From: Sphingomonas naasensis
Lineage (GTDB): Bacteria > Pseudomonadota > Alphaproteobacteria > Sphingomonadales > Sphingomonadaceae
Direction of reading: 5' to 3'
NCBI RefSeq assembly: GCF_004792695.1
Contig: NZ_SRXU01000001.1
Location: 310,001-374,000, forward strand
DNA length: 64,000 nt
Part shown: piece by piece, positions 24,957-34,358 of the stretch
How the letters are laid out: every line of letters begins with the position of its first letter
How positions within the stretch are numbered: the first letter of the stretch is position 1
Made by a program: the position numbers and the translations under genes
Notes under the pieces: generated by a model
What the model was told of the DNA's origin: nothing
The model's input: the letters and a program-made list of their open reading frames with translations, nothing else
Database searches by the model: none

Positions 24957-25238
24957 CTACGCGCGGAGTTCGTTCAGCTTTGCAATCAGCGCTGCGGCCA
25001 GAGGGCGCAGCAGCGCCGGCGCCGCGCCTGCTTCGACTGCCTCTTCGAGCGCGCGGGCGGCGTCGGTGATCAGCGGGAAGCCGAACATCCCGGCGCGCCC
25101 GGCGAGGCCGTGGCCCAGATCGCGTACCGCCGGCCATTCGCCTGCCGCGGCGTGGCGCTCGATCGCGATCGCGTCGGCCGCGGCCTGATCGATGAAGCGC
25201 CGGCGCAATGCCTGCAATCGCGCCTCGAGTTCGATCAT
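24957..25238 (-). CDS. Hpt (histidine phosphotransfer) domain protein
   Basis: The 93-residue protein is all-helical, with RDLGHGLAGRAGMFGFP (about 40-55), the Hpt signature around the phospho-accepting H43. Its ATG overlaps the receiver gene's stop, and the kinase gene lies just beyond, so the three form one phosphorelay operon. Confidence 0.8.
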   Translation of the reverse strand: MIELEARLQALRRRFIDQAAADAIAIERHAAAGEWPAVRDLGHGLAGRAGMFGFPLITDAARALEEAVEAGAAPALLRPLAAALIAKLNELRA

Positions 25239-25600
25239 CCCAGCAGCTCGCGAACGCGGACCGACAATGTCATCGGATCGAAGGGCTTGGCGAGCACGCC
25301 GCGGGCGCCGAGATCGAGAAACCCGCGCACCTCGGCCGCCTGGGTACGTGCGGTGATGAACACCACGGGAATTGTCGCAGTCTCCGGCTGCTCGCGTAGC
25401 CGCGAGAACACCGTCGGGCCGTCCATGCCGGGCATCATCACGTCGAGAAGCACCAGATCGGGCTGCCACGCCGCCGCGTGCCCGATCGCCGCCGCGCCCG
25501 ACGCGCAGGTCTGCACCTCGAAGTCCGGCTCGAGCTCGAGCGACATCTGCGCGACCTCGCGAATATCGGCTTCGTCGTCGACATAGAGAATGCGTGTCAT
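25235..25600 (-). CDS. Response-regulator receiver (CheY-like)
   Basis: The 121 residues are a receiver only: ILYVDDEADIRE, D52 in LVLLDVMMPGMDG, FITARTQ and KPFDPM. It overlaps the Hpt gene (4 nt) and the histidine-kinase gene (4 nt). It is likely the relay partner of both. No DNA-binding domain is present, so output is by protein contact. Confidence 0.9.
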   Translation of the reverse strand: MTRILYVDDEADIREVAQMSLELEPDFEVQTCASGAAAIGHAAAWQPDLVLLDVMMPGMDGPTVFSRLREQPETATIPVVFITARTQAAEVRGFLDLGARGVLAKPFDPMTLSVRVRELLG

Positions 25601-27747
25601 CGGGCCTGCTCCTCGCGGCGCGTGGCGATCATCCGGATCACCTCCTCGACGAGATGATCGAGGCTCGCCCGCGATTTGACGAGAACCAGGTCGACGTCCG
25701 CGATCTCCGCCGGATCGACCTCCTGCGCGGTGAACACGACGATCGGCATTTCCGCACGCTGCCTGCGCAGCAACGGCACCACCTCCAGCCCGCTGCCATC
25801 GGCGAGGCCGATGTCGAGGATCGCGCCATCGAAGCGGCGGTGCCGAATCGCGGCACAGGCCTCGACGACGCTCGGCGTCGAGTAGATTTCCGCGCGATTC
25901 TCGAACAAGCTCGAGAGAACCCGCAGCATGTCCGGATCGTCATCGAGATGCAGGATTCCGGGAAGGCCGGTGCGATCGCGCGCGGCGGCCGGCGCGGCCG
26001 GCTCGCGGACAATCGTCGCGGCGGGCAGGTCGACATGGAAGGTCGCCCCCTGCCCCACCGCGCTGTCGAAGGTCACGCTGCCACCCAGCCGCGCGACGAT
26101 CTCTCGGACGATGCTCAGGCCCAGCCCGGTGCCACCCTTGGCGCGCGTGTCCGTATTGTCGGCCTGGGCGAACTTGCCGAAAATGCGGTCGCGAAAGGCT
26201 TCCGGAATGCCCTCGCCTTCGTCGGCGATGCTGATCCGGAAGCGCCGGTCGAGCGCCGTGACGCGAAGCCGGACCGTGCCGCCGATCGGCGAGAATTTCA
26301 CGGCGTTCGAGAGCAGGTTGGTGACCACCTGGGTCAGCCGGTCCTCGTCGGCCAGCACGGTGGCGCCCGCCGGGATCGGCTCGAGCTCGACCTGCGCGCC
26401 ATATTCCGCCGCGAAGCCCGCATTGTCGCGTACCGCCCGACGAAGGATATGGTCGAGCGTGATCGGCTTGATGTCGAAGGTCATCCGCCCCGCCTCGATC
26501 TTCTCGATATCGAGGATGTCGTTGATCAGCCGCACCAGCCGCGCCGAATTGCTCTGGGCGATCTGGATCAGCCGAAGCGCCTTTTCGGGGATCGCCCCCA
26601 CCGCGCCGCCGGTGATCAGCCCGAGCGAGCCCGCGATCGAGGTGAGCGGCGTGCGCAGCTCGTGGCTCACCGTCGCGACGAACTCGCCCTTGATCTGCTC
26701 GATCTCGCGGCGCTCGCTGATGTCCCGGCAAACCGCGAGGAACAGCGTGGTCTCGGCGAGCGGCACCGGGCTGAGCGAAACCTCGAGCGGGAACACCGCG
26801 CCGTCGCGCCGCCGGCCGACAAATTCCTGAACCTCGCCTGCCGATCCGTTGCGGTTCGCCTGCAGCCGGCGCAGGAAGCTCTCGATCTGGCCGCGATCGG
26901 GGGCGACCTCGAAGAGGATCCCGATATCGCGGCGGAGCAGATCCTCGGGCGCATAGCCGAACATGCGCGCCGCCGCCGAATTGAGGCTCTCGACGCTGCC
27001 GCTGCCGTTGAGAACGATCATCCCGTCCTTCGCGCTGGCGAAGATCGCTTCCTGCCGCGTCGCGAGATCCTCGGATCGGCGCCGCGCCCGATTGCGTGCG
27101 GCGTTGCTCTTCGCGGCGAGGAACGCGGCGGCGGCGAGAAACAGCAGCAACAGCGTCTCGAGCGCGAAGGTCTCGTTGCGCAGCTCTATCCGCGCCGATT
27201 CGAAATGAGCCGTCGCCCGGTCGAGCTGGCTGCGCTCGACTCCTTCGATATCCCCGATCAGCGCGCGGATCCGGTCCATCAGCCGCTTGCCCTCGCCTTC
27301 GGCGACGAGGTGCGCCGCGGCACGGCCATCGGCACCGCCGAGCGTGATCGCCCGCTCGACAAAGCTGCGCTTGTCGCGCGAGACCTCGCGCAATGCGGCG
27401 AGCTGGGGCCGATATGCCGCATCGGCCGGGAGGTGCCGTTCGAGCGCCGCGAACGCCGGATCGATGCGGCGAACGGCGTCGCGCCACGGCTGGAGGAAAC
27501 GCGCGTCGCCGGTGATCAGGAAGCCGCGCTGGCCGGTCTCGAGATCCTGGTGCAGCGACAGGATCCGCTGCAAATCGCCACGCACCTCGTACGAGCGCAC
27601 GACCTCGCGGCGCAGCGTGGCGGTCTCCTCGAAGCCGCGCCCAACGAGCAGGGTCAGCACCAGCAGGAGCAGTGGAACCCCTACCACCGCGGCGATCACC
27701 GCCCAGCGGGACAATTCGACACGGCGGGTGGCACGGATCAGCGACAT
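25597..27747 (-). CDS. CHASE3-PAS hybrid histidine kinase
   Basis: The 716 residues contain a first membrane helix (14-36), a CHASE3 sensor with HQDLETGQRGFLITGD, a second helix (about 192-210), a PAS domain (about 225-345), HisKA with ATVSHELRTPLTSI, an ATPase with FGKFAQADNTD and GTGLGLSIVRE, and a C-terminal receiver with Asp in GAILDIGLADG. The kinase has its own receiver plus downstream receiver and Hpt genes, giving a full multistep relay. The stimulus is unknown. Confidence 0.92.
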   Translation of the reverse strand: MSLIRATRRVELSRWAVIAAVVGVPLLLLVLTLLVGRGFEETATLRREVVRSYEVRGDLQRILSLHQDLETGQRGFLITGDARFLQPWRDAVRRIDPAFAALERHLPADAAYRPQLAALREVSRDKRSFVERAITLGGADGRAAAHLVAEGEGKRLMDRIRALIGDIEGVERSQLDRATAHFESARIELRNETFALETLLLLFLAAAAFLAAKSNAARNRARRRSEDLATRQEAIFASAKDGMIVLNGSGSVESLNSAAARMFGYAPEDLLRRDIGILFEVAPDRGQIESFLRRLQANRNGSAGEVQEFVGRRRDGAVFPLEVSLSPVPLAETTLFLAVCRDISERREIEQIKGEFVATVSHELRTPLTSIAGSLGLITGGAVGAIPEKALRLIQIAQSNSARLVRLINDILDIEKIEAGRMTFDIKPITLDHILRRAVRDNAGFAAEYGAQVELEPIPAGATVLADEDRLTQVVTNLLSNAVKFSPIGGTVRLRVTALDRRFRISIADEGEGIPEAFRDRIFGKFAQADNTDTRAKGGTGLGLSIVREIVARLGGSVTFDSAVGQGATFHVDLPAATIVREPAAPAAARDRTGLPGILHLDDDPDMLRVLSSLFENRAEIYSTPSVVEACAAIRHRRFDGAILDIGLADGSGLEVVPLLRRQRAEMPIVVFTAQEVDPAEIADVDLVLVKSRASLDHLVEEVIRMIATRREEQAR

Positions 27748-27866
27748 CGACGCGGGGTTTCCTTGCGCAACGAGGATCGCGCGCCCGCTCTATCGCACCG
27801 GCAGCGCCCGCGAGTCACCGGTAAACCGGCCGTGGGTCGCATCGCCTCGACGGATCGCGCCATCGC

Positions 27867-30347
27867 TTAGCGCGCGCCGGGGCGCAGTTCGCCGACGGCG
27901 ATCGTCGCCTCGGCACCCTTGGGGATGACGAGGTCGAAGCGCGTCTTGTCGGCATCGGTCAGCGTGATCCGCCAGCGTCCCGGCGCCAGCCCGGTCGCGC
28001 CGAACCGGCCGGTCGAGTTGGTGAACAGCGGCACCGGCTCGCGCTCGGGGTGTGCCTCCTCGATCGCGCTGCCGGCGACCAGCGCGATCGGCTCGCCGTT
28101 CGCCCCGAGCAGCCGCCCGACGACGCTGACCATATAGTCCGAGCCGACCGTGAGCCGGTATCCGCCGCGATAGGGCGGCAGCAAGCGGAACGAGCCCTCG
28201 CCGAGATTGGCGCCGAGCGGCGCATCGGGCGCGGTGACCTGCAGGTTGCGCTCGCTATAGCTGCTCAGGCTCGGCTGGACCGCGGTGCCCAGTGCCCCAG
28301 TGTTCGCCGCCGAGGTCTTGCCGGTGGCGTCGACGAGAATGTCGGCGTCGCGCAGCGAAGGATGGGCACGCACGATCGCGAAGGCGTCCTGGATCGGACG
28401 GCCCACCGAAAAGCTGCCGTCCGCCACCGCCAGCGCCGTGCCGAAGCGCAGCGAGGTCCGCTGCCCGGTAGATCCGCCCAAATCGCGTTCGAAGGTGCCG
28501 AAATGGCTCAGGCCCAGCTCGGCGCGATTGGTATAGTAGATCGCATTGGCGTTCGCCCCCGCGCCCAGATCGCTGCGCTCGATATCGGCGCTGAAATTAT
28601 ACGCGCCGGTGCCGGTGCCATGATAGGTCTGGTAGGTCAGCCGGGTGCGATTGCTGCGGCTGTCATAATCGCCGCGCAGGCTCGATGCGCGATCGAGCCG
28701 CAGGGTCAGCGACAGGAAGGCGGCGATGCGATTGCCGCGGCCGTCGCGTTCCCAGCTCAGGTCTCCGGTGAAGCTGAGATCGGGCGAGATCCGCCAGCCG
28801 CCGGTCGCGCGGATGCTGCCGACATCGGGCTCGGCGTCGCGCCCCTTCGAGTAGCGCGCGTCGAGCCCGGCATAGACCGCGTCGCTGATCGCGCTGTTGT
28901 AGCTCACCCCGGCGATGTAGCTGTACGGGTTCGACGGCAAGCCCGTGCCGATCGGGGCGAAGTTGCGACTCCGCGTTTCCAACGAAAAGGACAGCGCATC
29001 GGCGCGATCGCTCGCGCGGCTGATCGTCCGTTGGAAGGTCAGGATCGACGCCCAGCCCGAGCCGACACCATTGACATGCGAGGCCGAGGCGAAACCGCCG
29101 AACGAACCGATCGGCGTCGCCACCACGGTCTCGACGCCGCCCATCCAGCCATTGCCGTCGGCCTGCGCATTCGCTCCCAGAGTCAGCCGATCGTTGAGGC
29201 CGCGACGATAGAAGCCGCTGAATGCGAGATCGTCGCTGTAGATGGGTCCCCGCCGCCCCAAGGGTGCGCGGGTGCCCGCGTAGAGCCCGAATTCGCTCAG
29301 CCCGGCGGCGAGCTGGGATTGATCGAGGAAGATGTCGAAATCGAACGACTGGGTCCGCCCGGCATCGTCGGTGATCGTCAGCCGGACGTCGTTGGCGCCC
29401 TGTGTGAACGGGAAGTCGCGCAAATCGAAGGTGCCAGGATCGAGTTCGAGCCGACGGACGAGCTGATCGTTGACGCGCACCTCGACGGTCGAGCGGCGCT
29501 CGAGCTGGAAGCTGCGGCTGCCGCGCGGCCGGATGATCGTCTGCGGATCGAGCAGCGAATAGAAGCGCGAGACCGACAAGCCGGCGATCTCGGGCGCCGA
29601 CTGGAAGCCGCGCGAGAGCGTCTGCAGGTCGCCGGCGGTCCAGCGCACCAGACTGTGCCGATCGTCATAGACCAGCCGGGTGCCGCGGCGTTGAAAGTCG
29701 GGTCCGACGGCGCCTACCTGCCAGTTCGCCTCGCCTTCGAGCACTACTCCGCCGGCGCGGACCGCACCGTCGAGAAAGGTCACCGGCGCGGCGAGCCCCT
29801 CGTCGGCGCCCTGCTGAACCCAGTCGAGTGAGCCGCGAATGTTGAGATAGGCGCTGAGCCCTGCCGGCGCCGTGTACGTCACTGGCCCTCGCCTGCTGTC
29901 GTCGCCGAGCTGGACCGAGCGGCTGGCACGGCTCGACGCGGCGATGTCGAGCATGATCTGCAGCGCCTGCGGATCGTAGCGTATGCCGATCCCGACGCCC
30001 TGCAGATCGGCACGATCGAGCCGGCCCCGCTCGCTGAGCCGGGCGCGCAGTTTCGCGGTCAGCGGTGCGGCGATGCGGGGCTCGAGCAGCGCGATCAGTC
30101 GCACTGCCGAGAAACTGGCCTGGCCATTCGGGTCCAATGTCAGGGTCGCGTCGCCGAGATAGGCCGTTCCGTCCATTACCGGCGCGGTGAGGACGATCGG
30201 GCGGCCGGTGGGGTTGATCCCGGCGGCGCTGGCGTCGGGATCGATCACCACCTGCGCCTGCCCCACCCCGGCGACCTGGCCATAGGCCGCGGCCCCGTAA
30301 AGGCAGGAGGCGAGCGCCAGTCCCGCACCGGCAAAATTCGAGTTCAT
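27867..30347 (-). CDS. Outer-membrane usher of a spore-coat-U (Csu-type) pilus
   Basis: The 826-residue protein has a signal peptide (ending AAAYGQV), an N-terminal domain with GDATLTLDPNGQ, a plug and barrel region with RGSRSFQLERRSTVEVRVND and DLRDFPFTQGANDVRLTI, and a C-terminal domain ending PKGAEATIAVG. This order is that of FimD/CsuD ushers. The chaperone and pilin genes lie directly upstream on the same strand. It would form the pore through which subunits are assembled. Confidence 0.9.
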   Translation of the reverse strand: MNSNFAGAGLALASCLYGAAAYGQVAGVGQAQVVIDPDASAAGINPTGRPIVLTAPVMDGTAYLGDATLTLDPNGQASFSAVRLIALLEPRIAAPLTAKLRARLSERGRLDRADLQGVGIGIRYDPQALQIMLDIAASSRASRSVQLGDDSRRGPVTYTAPAGLSAYLNIRGSLDWVQQGADEGLAAPVTFLDGAVRAGGVVLEGEANWQVGAVGPDFQRRGTRLVYDDRHSLVRWTAGDLQTLSRGFQSAPEIAGLSVSRFYSLLDPQTIIRPRGSRSFQLERRSTVEVRVNDQLVRRLELDPGTFDLRDFPFTQGANDVRLTITDDAGRTQSFDFDIFLDQSQLAAGLSEFGLYAGTRAPLGRRGPIYSDDLAFSGFYRRGLNDRLTLGANAQADGNGWMGGVETVVATPIGSFGGFASASHVNGVGSGWASILTFQRTISRASDRADALSFSLETRSRNFAPIGTGLPSNPYSYIAGVSYNSAISDAVYAGLDARYSKGRDAEPDVGSIRATGGWRISPDLSFTGDLSWERDGRGNRIAAFLSLTLRLDRASSLRGDYDSRSNRTRLTYQTYHGTGTGAYNFSADIERSDLGAGANANAIYYTNRAELGLSHFGTFERDLGGSTGQRTSLRFGTALAVADGSFSVGRPIQDAFAIVRAHPSLRDADILVDATGKTSAANTGALGTAVQPSLSSYSERNLQVTAPDAPLGANLGEGSFRLLPPYRGGYRLTVGSDYMVSVVGRLLGANGEPIALVAGSAIEEAHPEREPVPLFTNSTGRFGATGLAPGRWRITLTDADKTRFDLVIPKGAEATIAVGELRPGAR

Positions 30348-30362
30348 GGCAGGCGCGATGCC

Positions 30363-31115
30363 TCAGCCCTCGGGCGTGAATTGCGCCTCGATCCGCCCAT
30401 CGGGCTGGGGCAGGCGCACGGGCAAGGTCATGCGGCGCGTCTGTCCGCCGCCAATCAGGCCGTAGCCGATCGTCTGCTGGAGTTCGGGCCCGGTGAATTG
30501 CTTGCTGAAGACCTGACGACCGTCTGGCGCGAACTGGGTGACCTTCACCCGCCCACGAGACAGATAGCCATGCGCCGCCGAGGCATTGGAAACGGTGATC
30601 ACCGGTGCGGGGCCGCCTTCGGCGTCCTTGCCGATCTCGGCCGAAGCGATCGTCAGCGCGGGCTTGGCGCCGTCCGGCGAAACGCTGACCAGCACCTGAA
30701 AATTGTACAGCAGCTGGATGTTCGACTGGGTGTCGGTGGTCTGGACCGGCAGCTGCGCGACGGTGATGAAGAAGTGCTTGCTGCGCGCGAGCGCCGGATC
30801 GCCGACATATTGCACGCGGAAATTCTGGCGCTGCCCGGGCTGGATCAGCGCCTGGGGCGGGAAGACCGCGAGCTCGCCGGTGTCGCGCCCGGTCGGCTTG
30901 ACGCCGTCGGCGGTGAGGTCGAGCGCCTCGATGCGCAATTCGACGGGAAGCGGCTTGTCGAAAGTGTTCTCGACGGTGATGACCTGGCTCATGCCGCGCC
31001 CGGACGTGGTCAGATCGATCACCACCGGCTGCACCGTCATCGCATAGACTGCGGTGGAGATGCCCAGCACCGCGGCCGACGCGGCCATCGCGACGATGAA
31101 AGATCTACGCTTCAC
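30363..31115 (-). CDS. Periplasmic pilus chaperone (Csu/FimC-type)
   Basis: GTG 31115 is preferred because AGGAG lies about 8 nt upstream and a signal peptide (KRRSFIVAMAASAAVLGIS) follows at once. Residues 25-250 make two immunoglobulin-like domains with a strand that includes VFPPQALIQPGQRQNFRVQYVG, where the basic residue anchors pilin C-termini. It is 15 nt from the usher gene. It would carry spore-coat-U-type subunits to that usher. Confidence 0.88.
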   Translation of the reverse strand: MKRRSFIVAMAASAAVLGISTAVYAMTVQPVVIDLTTSGRGMSQVITVENTFDKPLPVELRIEALDLTADGVKPTGRDTGELAVFPPQALIQPGQRQNFRVQYVGDPALARSKHFFITVAQLPVQTTDTQSNIQLLYNFQVLVSVSPDGAKPALTIASAEIGKDAEGGPAPVITVSNASAAHGYLSRGRVKVTQFAPDGRQVFSKQFTGPELQQTIGYGLIGGGQTRRMTLPVRLPQPDGRIEAQFTPEG

Positions 31116-31258
31116 GGCCCCTACTCCTACTCGCTTGCACCAAATCACCGGATGCGCACGGCGGAATGATGGACGGTTGGATCATTCCCGCCAAGGCAGG
31201 AAAAGCGACAGGACGGCATAGGTTCATTCCGGCGGCGCAATTTGCGGCGCCCGGAACG

Positions 31259-31432
31259 TTATTTGGGCAGGAACACCTTGACCGCTGCCTGCTGCAGAAC
31301 CGTGTCGATCGTCCCGGCAAGCCGCTCATATTCCATGGCGAGAAAGAGCAGATCGGCGCGATCCTCGGCCGTGGCGGACAAGGCCCGGGCGCGAAGTTCG
31401 GCTGCGAGAGCCAGGGAGTTGTGCTCGTGCAT
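31259..31432 (-). CDS. Small hypothetical protein between pilin and chaperone genes
   Basis: ATG 31432 to TAA 31259 gives 57 residues (MHEHNSLALAAELRARAL, then DLLFLAMEYERLAGTIDTV). It is a charged, amphipathic helical protein with codon use like its neighbours. It starts 9 nt after the T-tract of the terminator that follows the pilin gene, and no clear ribosome site is visible. It may be cytosolic and regulatory. The family is unknown to me. Confidence 0.5.
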   Translation of the reverse strand: MHEHNSLALAAELRARALSATAEDRADLLFLAMEYERLAGTIDTVLQQAAVKVFLPK

Positions 31433-31440
31433 TCGTCGAG

Positions 31441-31481
31441 AAAAAGTTCCGGCAAGCCTTCCCCCGAAGGCTTGCCGGAAC
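31441..31481 (-). terminator. Rho-independent terminator after the major pilin gene
   Basis: A perfect 15-bp stem (GTTCCGGCAAGCCTT with its complement, 31446-31460 and 31467-31481) has a 6-nt loop and is followed on the minus strand by TTTTT. It lies 9 nt past the pilin stop. It probably limits readthrough so that pilin is made in excess over chaperone and usher. Confidence 0.88.
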
Positions 31482-31489
31482 CCGCTGGA

Positions 31490-32047
31490 TCAGGCGGCCG
31501 GAGCGACGGTGATCTCAACCTTGCCGGCATAGGTGCCGGCGTCGAGGATCGCGGTCGACTCGCTGGTGATGCCGCTGCCGATCGTCAGCGAGAGATTGTT
31601 CGAAACCGCGGCGAGACGATCGCCGAGCTGGCTCGAGGTGGCACCCGAGCTGAGCGACTGATCGGCAACGCTGGTGGTGCCGCCCTTGGCGCCCATCGCG
31701 ACGACGGTCGCGGTGTAGTGGACGGTGTTGGTGTAGCCGTTGGGCGAGTTGGTCGCGGCGGCGTTCACCAGCGGCTTCGCCTCGACCGAGACCTTCGGGT
31801 TGGCGCCGTTGCACTTGATCGTGAAGTTGCGGCTCAGGCCACCGGTGTTGCCCGAGAAGGCGGGATCGACGGTGCCGTCGGCCTTGGCGAGTTCGCCCAG
31901 CGTGATGCTGCCGCTGATCGGGGTGGCGGCGGTGCAGCGCGCCGAGACGGTGCCGCTGACGTCGACCGAGCCGCTCGCCTGCGCAAAGGCGGGAGCCGCA
32001 GCAAAGGCCGAACCGATCACCAGCGCCGAAAGAACCAGCTTCTTCAT
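31490..32047 (-). CDS. Major pilin-like secreted subunit (spore-coat-U locus)
   Basis: ATG 32047 starts a signal peptide (KKLVLSALVIGSAFAAAPAFA). The 164-residue mature protein is Gly/Ser/Thr-rich with two Cys (ARCTAATPI, FTIKCNG) in the places expected for the disulfide of these pilins. It ends in strand KVEITVAPAA. Size, the strong terminator after it and its place before chaperone and usher suggest that it is the main fibre subunit. Confidence 0.75.
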   Translation of the reverse strand: MKKLVLSALVIGSAFAAAPAFAQASGSVDVSGTVSARCTAATPISGSITLGELAKADGTVDPAFSGNTGGLSRNFTIKCNGANPKVSVEAKPLVNAAATNSPNGYTNTVHYTATVVAMGAKGGTTSVADQSLSSGATSSQLGDRLAAVSNNLSLTIGSGITSESTAILDAGTYAGKVEITVAPAA

Positions 32048-32193
32048 CTCAAATCTCCAAACTCGCTTGGGGCCCCTGTGCCCCCGACGATTTTGGATAT
32101 GCCCCGGATCGGCGCCCGGCCCCATTTAGCGGGCGGCGAAAAGCGCGCTAACTTCGAGCGTAACTTTCTATACCCGAGGATATAGGCGGCCGC

Positions 32194-33231
32194 TCACAGC
32201 CCCGCGCAGCTGGTGGCGGAAGCCGCGGTGACGATCGGCGTGAAGGTGATGCTGATCGTATCGGTGTAATTGGGCGCGGGAGTCTTGGTGGTCCCGCCTT
32301 CGAGCAACGTGGCGCGCAGCGGCAGCGTTCCCGCCTCGCCGCCCACCCCGGCGCGCGCGCAGACCCGCGTGCCGAACGCGGTGTTGGAGCTGACCTCCTG
32401 CCCGAGAAAGCGCGCGCTGTAGCGGATCGTTTGCGCCGCATCGCCGGGATTGCCGCCGGGATAGGTCAGCCGGAAATCATTCTGCGAGCGCATGCGGACC
32501 TCGAAGGGTCCGGAACTCCGCACGCGCAGCGTGTTGGCCGACGAGGTGGTGTAGCGATCGGGCGCCGCGAGCACCGTCGCGCTGGTCAAATCGCCGACCT
32601 CGCCGAAATCGAGCGCCGAACCTGCATAATAAGCCTGGAGCGCGCTCACCGTGTTGACGTTGATCCGCACCGAGCCGGTGTCGCGCACCGGAGTCGGCAC
32701 GCTCAGCATCCCGCCCTCGCCCGAGCAGATATAGAGCATGTCGAACACGATCGGCTCGCCCGCCGAGAGATCGGTCCCCGGCGGGACGGTCACGCGCAGG
32801 TTGAGCGGCGTCGACAGGTCCGAGGCGAAGAGATTGCCGAAATCATAGCGGATCTCGCCCGCCGCCCCGACGCCATTGTCCTTCGAATTGAGCGATCGCG
32901 GGCGGCCGGCGGTCGCGCCCTCCGCATAGAGCACGCGGTAACCGTTATAGGTCACCTGCAGCGGCGGGGTGCCCGAGGGTGCGGTGAGCACGAGGCTCAC
33001 TTCGTTCGTCCGCCCGGTGAGCAGCCCGCGGTTGCGCCGGAGCACCAGCGGGATCGTCACTTCCGACAATCCGGCCGGCGAGAAGGGATCATAGGTGATG
33101 CTGGCCGGCGCGGTGGCGTTGCCGGTCACCCCGCAGACCGCCGAAAGCTGTGTCTGCGCGGCCGCGGGCGACACGCAGAGAATCGCGGACAGCACGCCGG
33201 TTGTCGCAAGCCCCCCTGAAGCAAACCTCAT
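32194..33231 (-). CDS. Spore-coat-U domain protein, probable pilus tip or minor subunit
   Basis: ATG 33231 overlaps the preceding gene's stop. A signal peptide (ending SPAAAQT) precedes two domains: residues 25-180 with VCGVTGNATAPASITYDPFSP, and a C-terminal spore-coat-U-like domain with LDFGEVGDLTSA and YTDTISITFTP. Four or more Cys are present. Two-domain proteins of this locus (CsuE-like) form the tip in Acinetobacter. That role is inferred here. Confidence 0.75.
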   Translation of the reverse strand: MRFASGGLATTGVLSAILCVSPAAAQTQLSAVCGVTGNATAPASITYDPFSPAGLSEVTIPLVLRRNRGLLTGRTNEVSLVLTAPSGTPPLQVTYNGYRVLYAEGATAGRPRSLNSKDNGVGAAGEIRYDFGNLFASDLSTPLNLRVTVPPGTDLSAGEPIVFDMLYICSGEGGMLSVPTPVRDTGSVRINVNTVSALQAYYAGSALDFGEVGDLTSATVLAAPDRYTTSSANTLRVRSSGPFEVRMRSQNDFRLTYPGGNPGDAAQTIRYSARFLGQEVSSNTAFGTRVCARAGVGGEAGTLPLRATLLEGGTTKTPAPNYTDTISITFTPIVTAASATSCAGL

Positions 33232-33590
33232 ATTTGCGGTGATACGACGATCTCTAGCGCGGCGCGACCCGATTGTTGCGCCGGCACGCTCTGCTGAACG
33301 CGCTGGATCCGCGTGCCGTCGGCCTCGAGGGTGCGGACATTGGTGCTGAGCCGCGGCGTCGCCTGGTTGCAGATCACCCGCGGACGCGAGATCGCGGTGT
33401 CCGCGGCCGGCTGGAGCATCACCGGATTCGCCACCCAGCAGCGCGGTGCGACATAGCCGTAGAGGTCGACCTGCGGGCCGTTCTGCGCCGCTGCCGGCAT
33501 CACCACCAGCGTGACCGACACGACGGCCGTCATCGCGGTCAGGCCGGTGCCCGAATGGGTGTTGCACGCAAGGATCGGCGCTCGCTTCAT
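33228..33590 (-). CDS. Small secreted protein of the pilus locus
   Basis: The 120 residues have a signal peptide (hydrophobic segment TAVVSVTLVVMPAAA, cut near QNG) and a short beta-rich mature part with two Cys (PRCWVANP, VICNQAT). It overlaps the next gene by 4 nt. It looks like half of a pilin domain but matches no family I can name. A role as minor subunit is likely from position. Confidence 0.6.
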   Translation of the reverse strand: MKRAPILACNTHSGTGLTAMTAVVSVTLVVMPAAAQNGPQVDLYGYVAPRCWVANPVMLQPAADTAISRPRVICNQATPRLSTNVRTLEADGTRIQRVQQSVPAQQSGRAALEIVVSPQI

Positions 33591-33653
33591 AGCGAGGCCG
33601 GTTATACGTGCGCAGGCGTGAATAAATCATCGGTTCAGATACTTAGCAGACCC

Positions 33654-34259
33654 TTAAGGGCTAACGCTGATGGTGATCGACAAGGTATCGGCATAGCGCC
33701 CCGCCACCAGCGGCGCACTGCCGGCATAGCCCGGCGCGCTGACCCGCAGATACGAGCCATTGGCCTTGGTCGAGGCGCCGGCGAGGCGCAGCCCGGTGGC
33801 GCTGCCGGCGGTGCCGGCGAAGCCGCAGCTCCCCCCCGCCGACAGCGTCGCCGCGTCGCAGGTCGCCGTGGCGCTGGTGCCGTTGTCGGCGACGACCTTG
33901 AGCGCGACCTGATAGGGCGCCTTGGTGCCATAGCCATTGGCACCCGCGGTCTGGGTCGCCATCCCGCCATTGGCCGAGGAGACGGCGATCCGCGAGGCGC
34001 CGCTGCAGTTGAGCTGGATCGCGAAATCCTTGCTGAAGCCGCTCTGGTCGAAATCGGCCTGATCGATGCTGCCCGCGGGGGCGCCGCCGGTCGCGAAGCC
34101 GCAGCGGCTGCGCACCGAGGCGCGAACCTCGACGCCGACCTCGACGCTGTTCACCGCCCCCTGCCCGGCGGCATAGGCCGTGACTTGCGCGCGCGCCGGC
34201 TGGGCGACGGCGCAAACGGCCATCGCGATCGCCAGCAAGGACAGGGCAAGCCGCTTCAT
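33654..34259 (-). CDS. Spore-coat-U domain pilin subunit
   Basis: ATG 34259 begins a signal peptide (KRLALSLLAIAMAVCAVAQ). The mature protein has strand pattern and Cys residues (SRCGFATGG, IQLNCSG, ATCDAAT, SCGFAG) and ends YADTLSITISVSP, the usual last strand of the spore-coat-U domain. It is the first gene of the pilus operon. It is probably a structural subunit that the chaperone at 30363-31115 escorts. Confidence 0.85.
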   Translation of the reverse strand: MKRLALSLLAIAMAVCAVAQPARAQVTAYAAGQGAVNSVEVGVEVRASVRSRCGFATGGAPAGSIDQADFDQSGFSKDFAIQLNCSGASRIAVSSANGGMATQTAGANGYGTKAPYQVALKVVADNGTSATATCDAATLSAGGSCGFAGTAGSATGLRLAGASTKANGSYLRVSAPGYAGSAPLVAGRYADTLSITISVSP

Positions 34260-34358
34260 GCCCCTGAAATGCATGGCAAACCGCGCGTTCACCATTCAAC
34301 CGGCGGCCAGAACCGCACTCACCGCAGATGTAATGCGCCTCTATCTTTCGATATAGAA

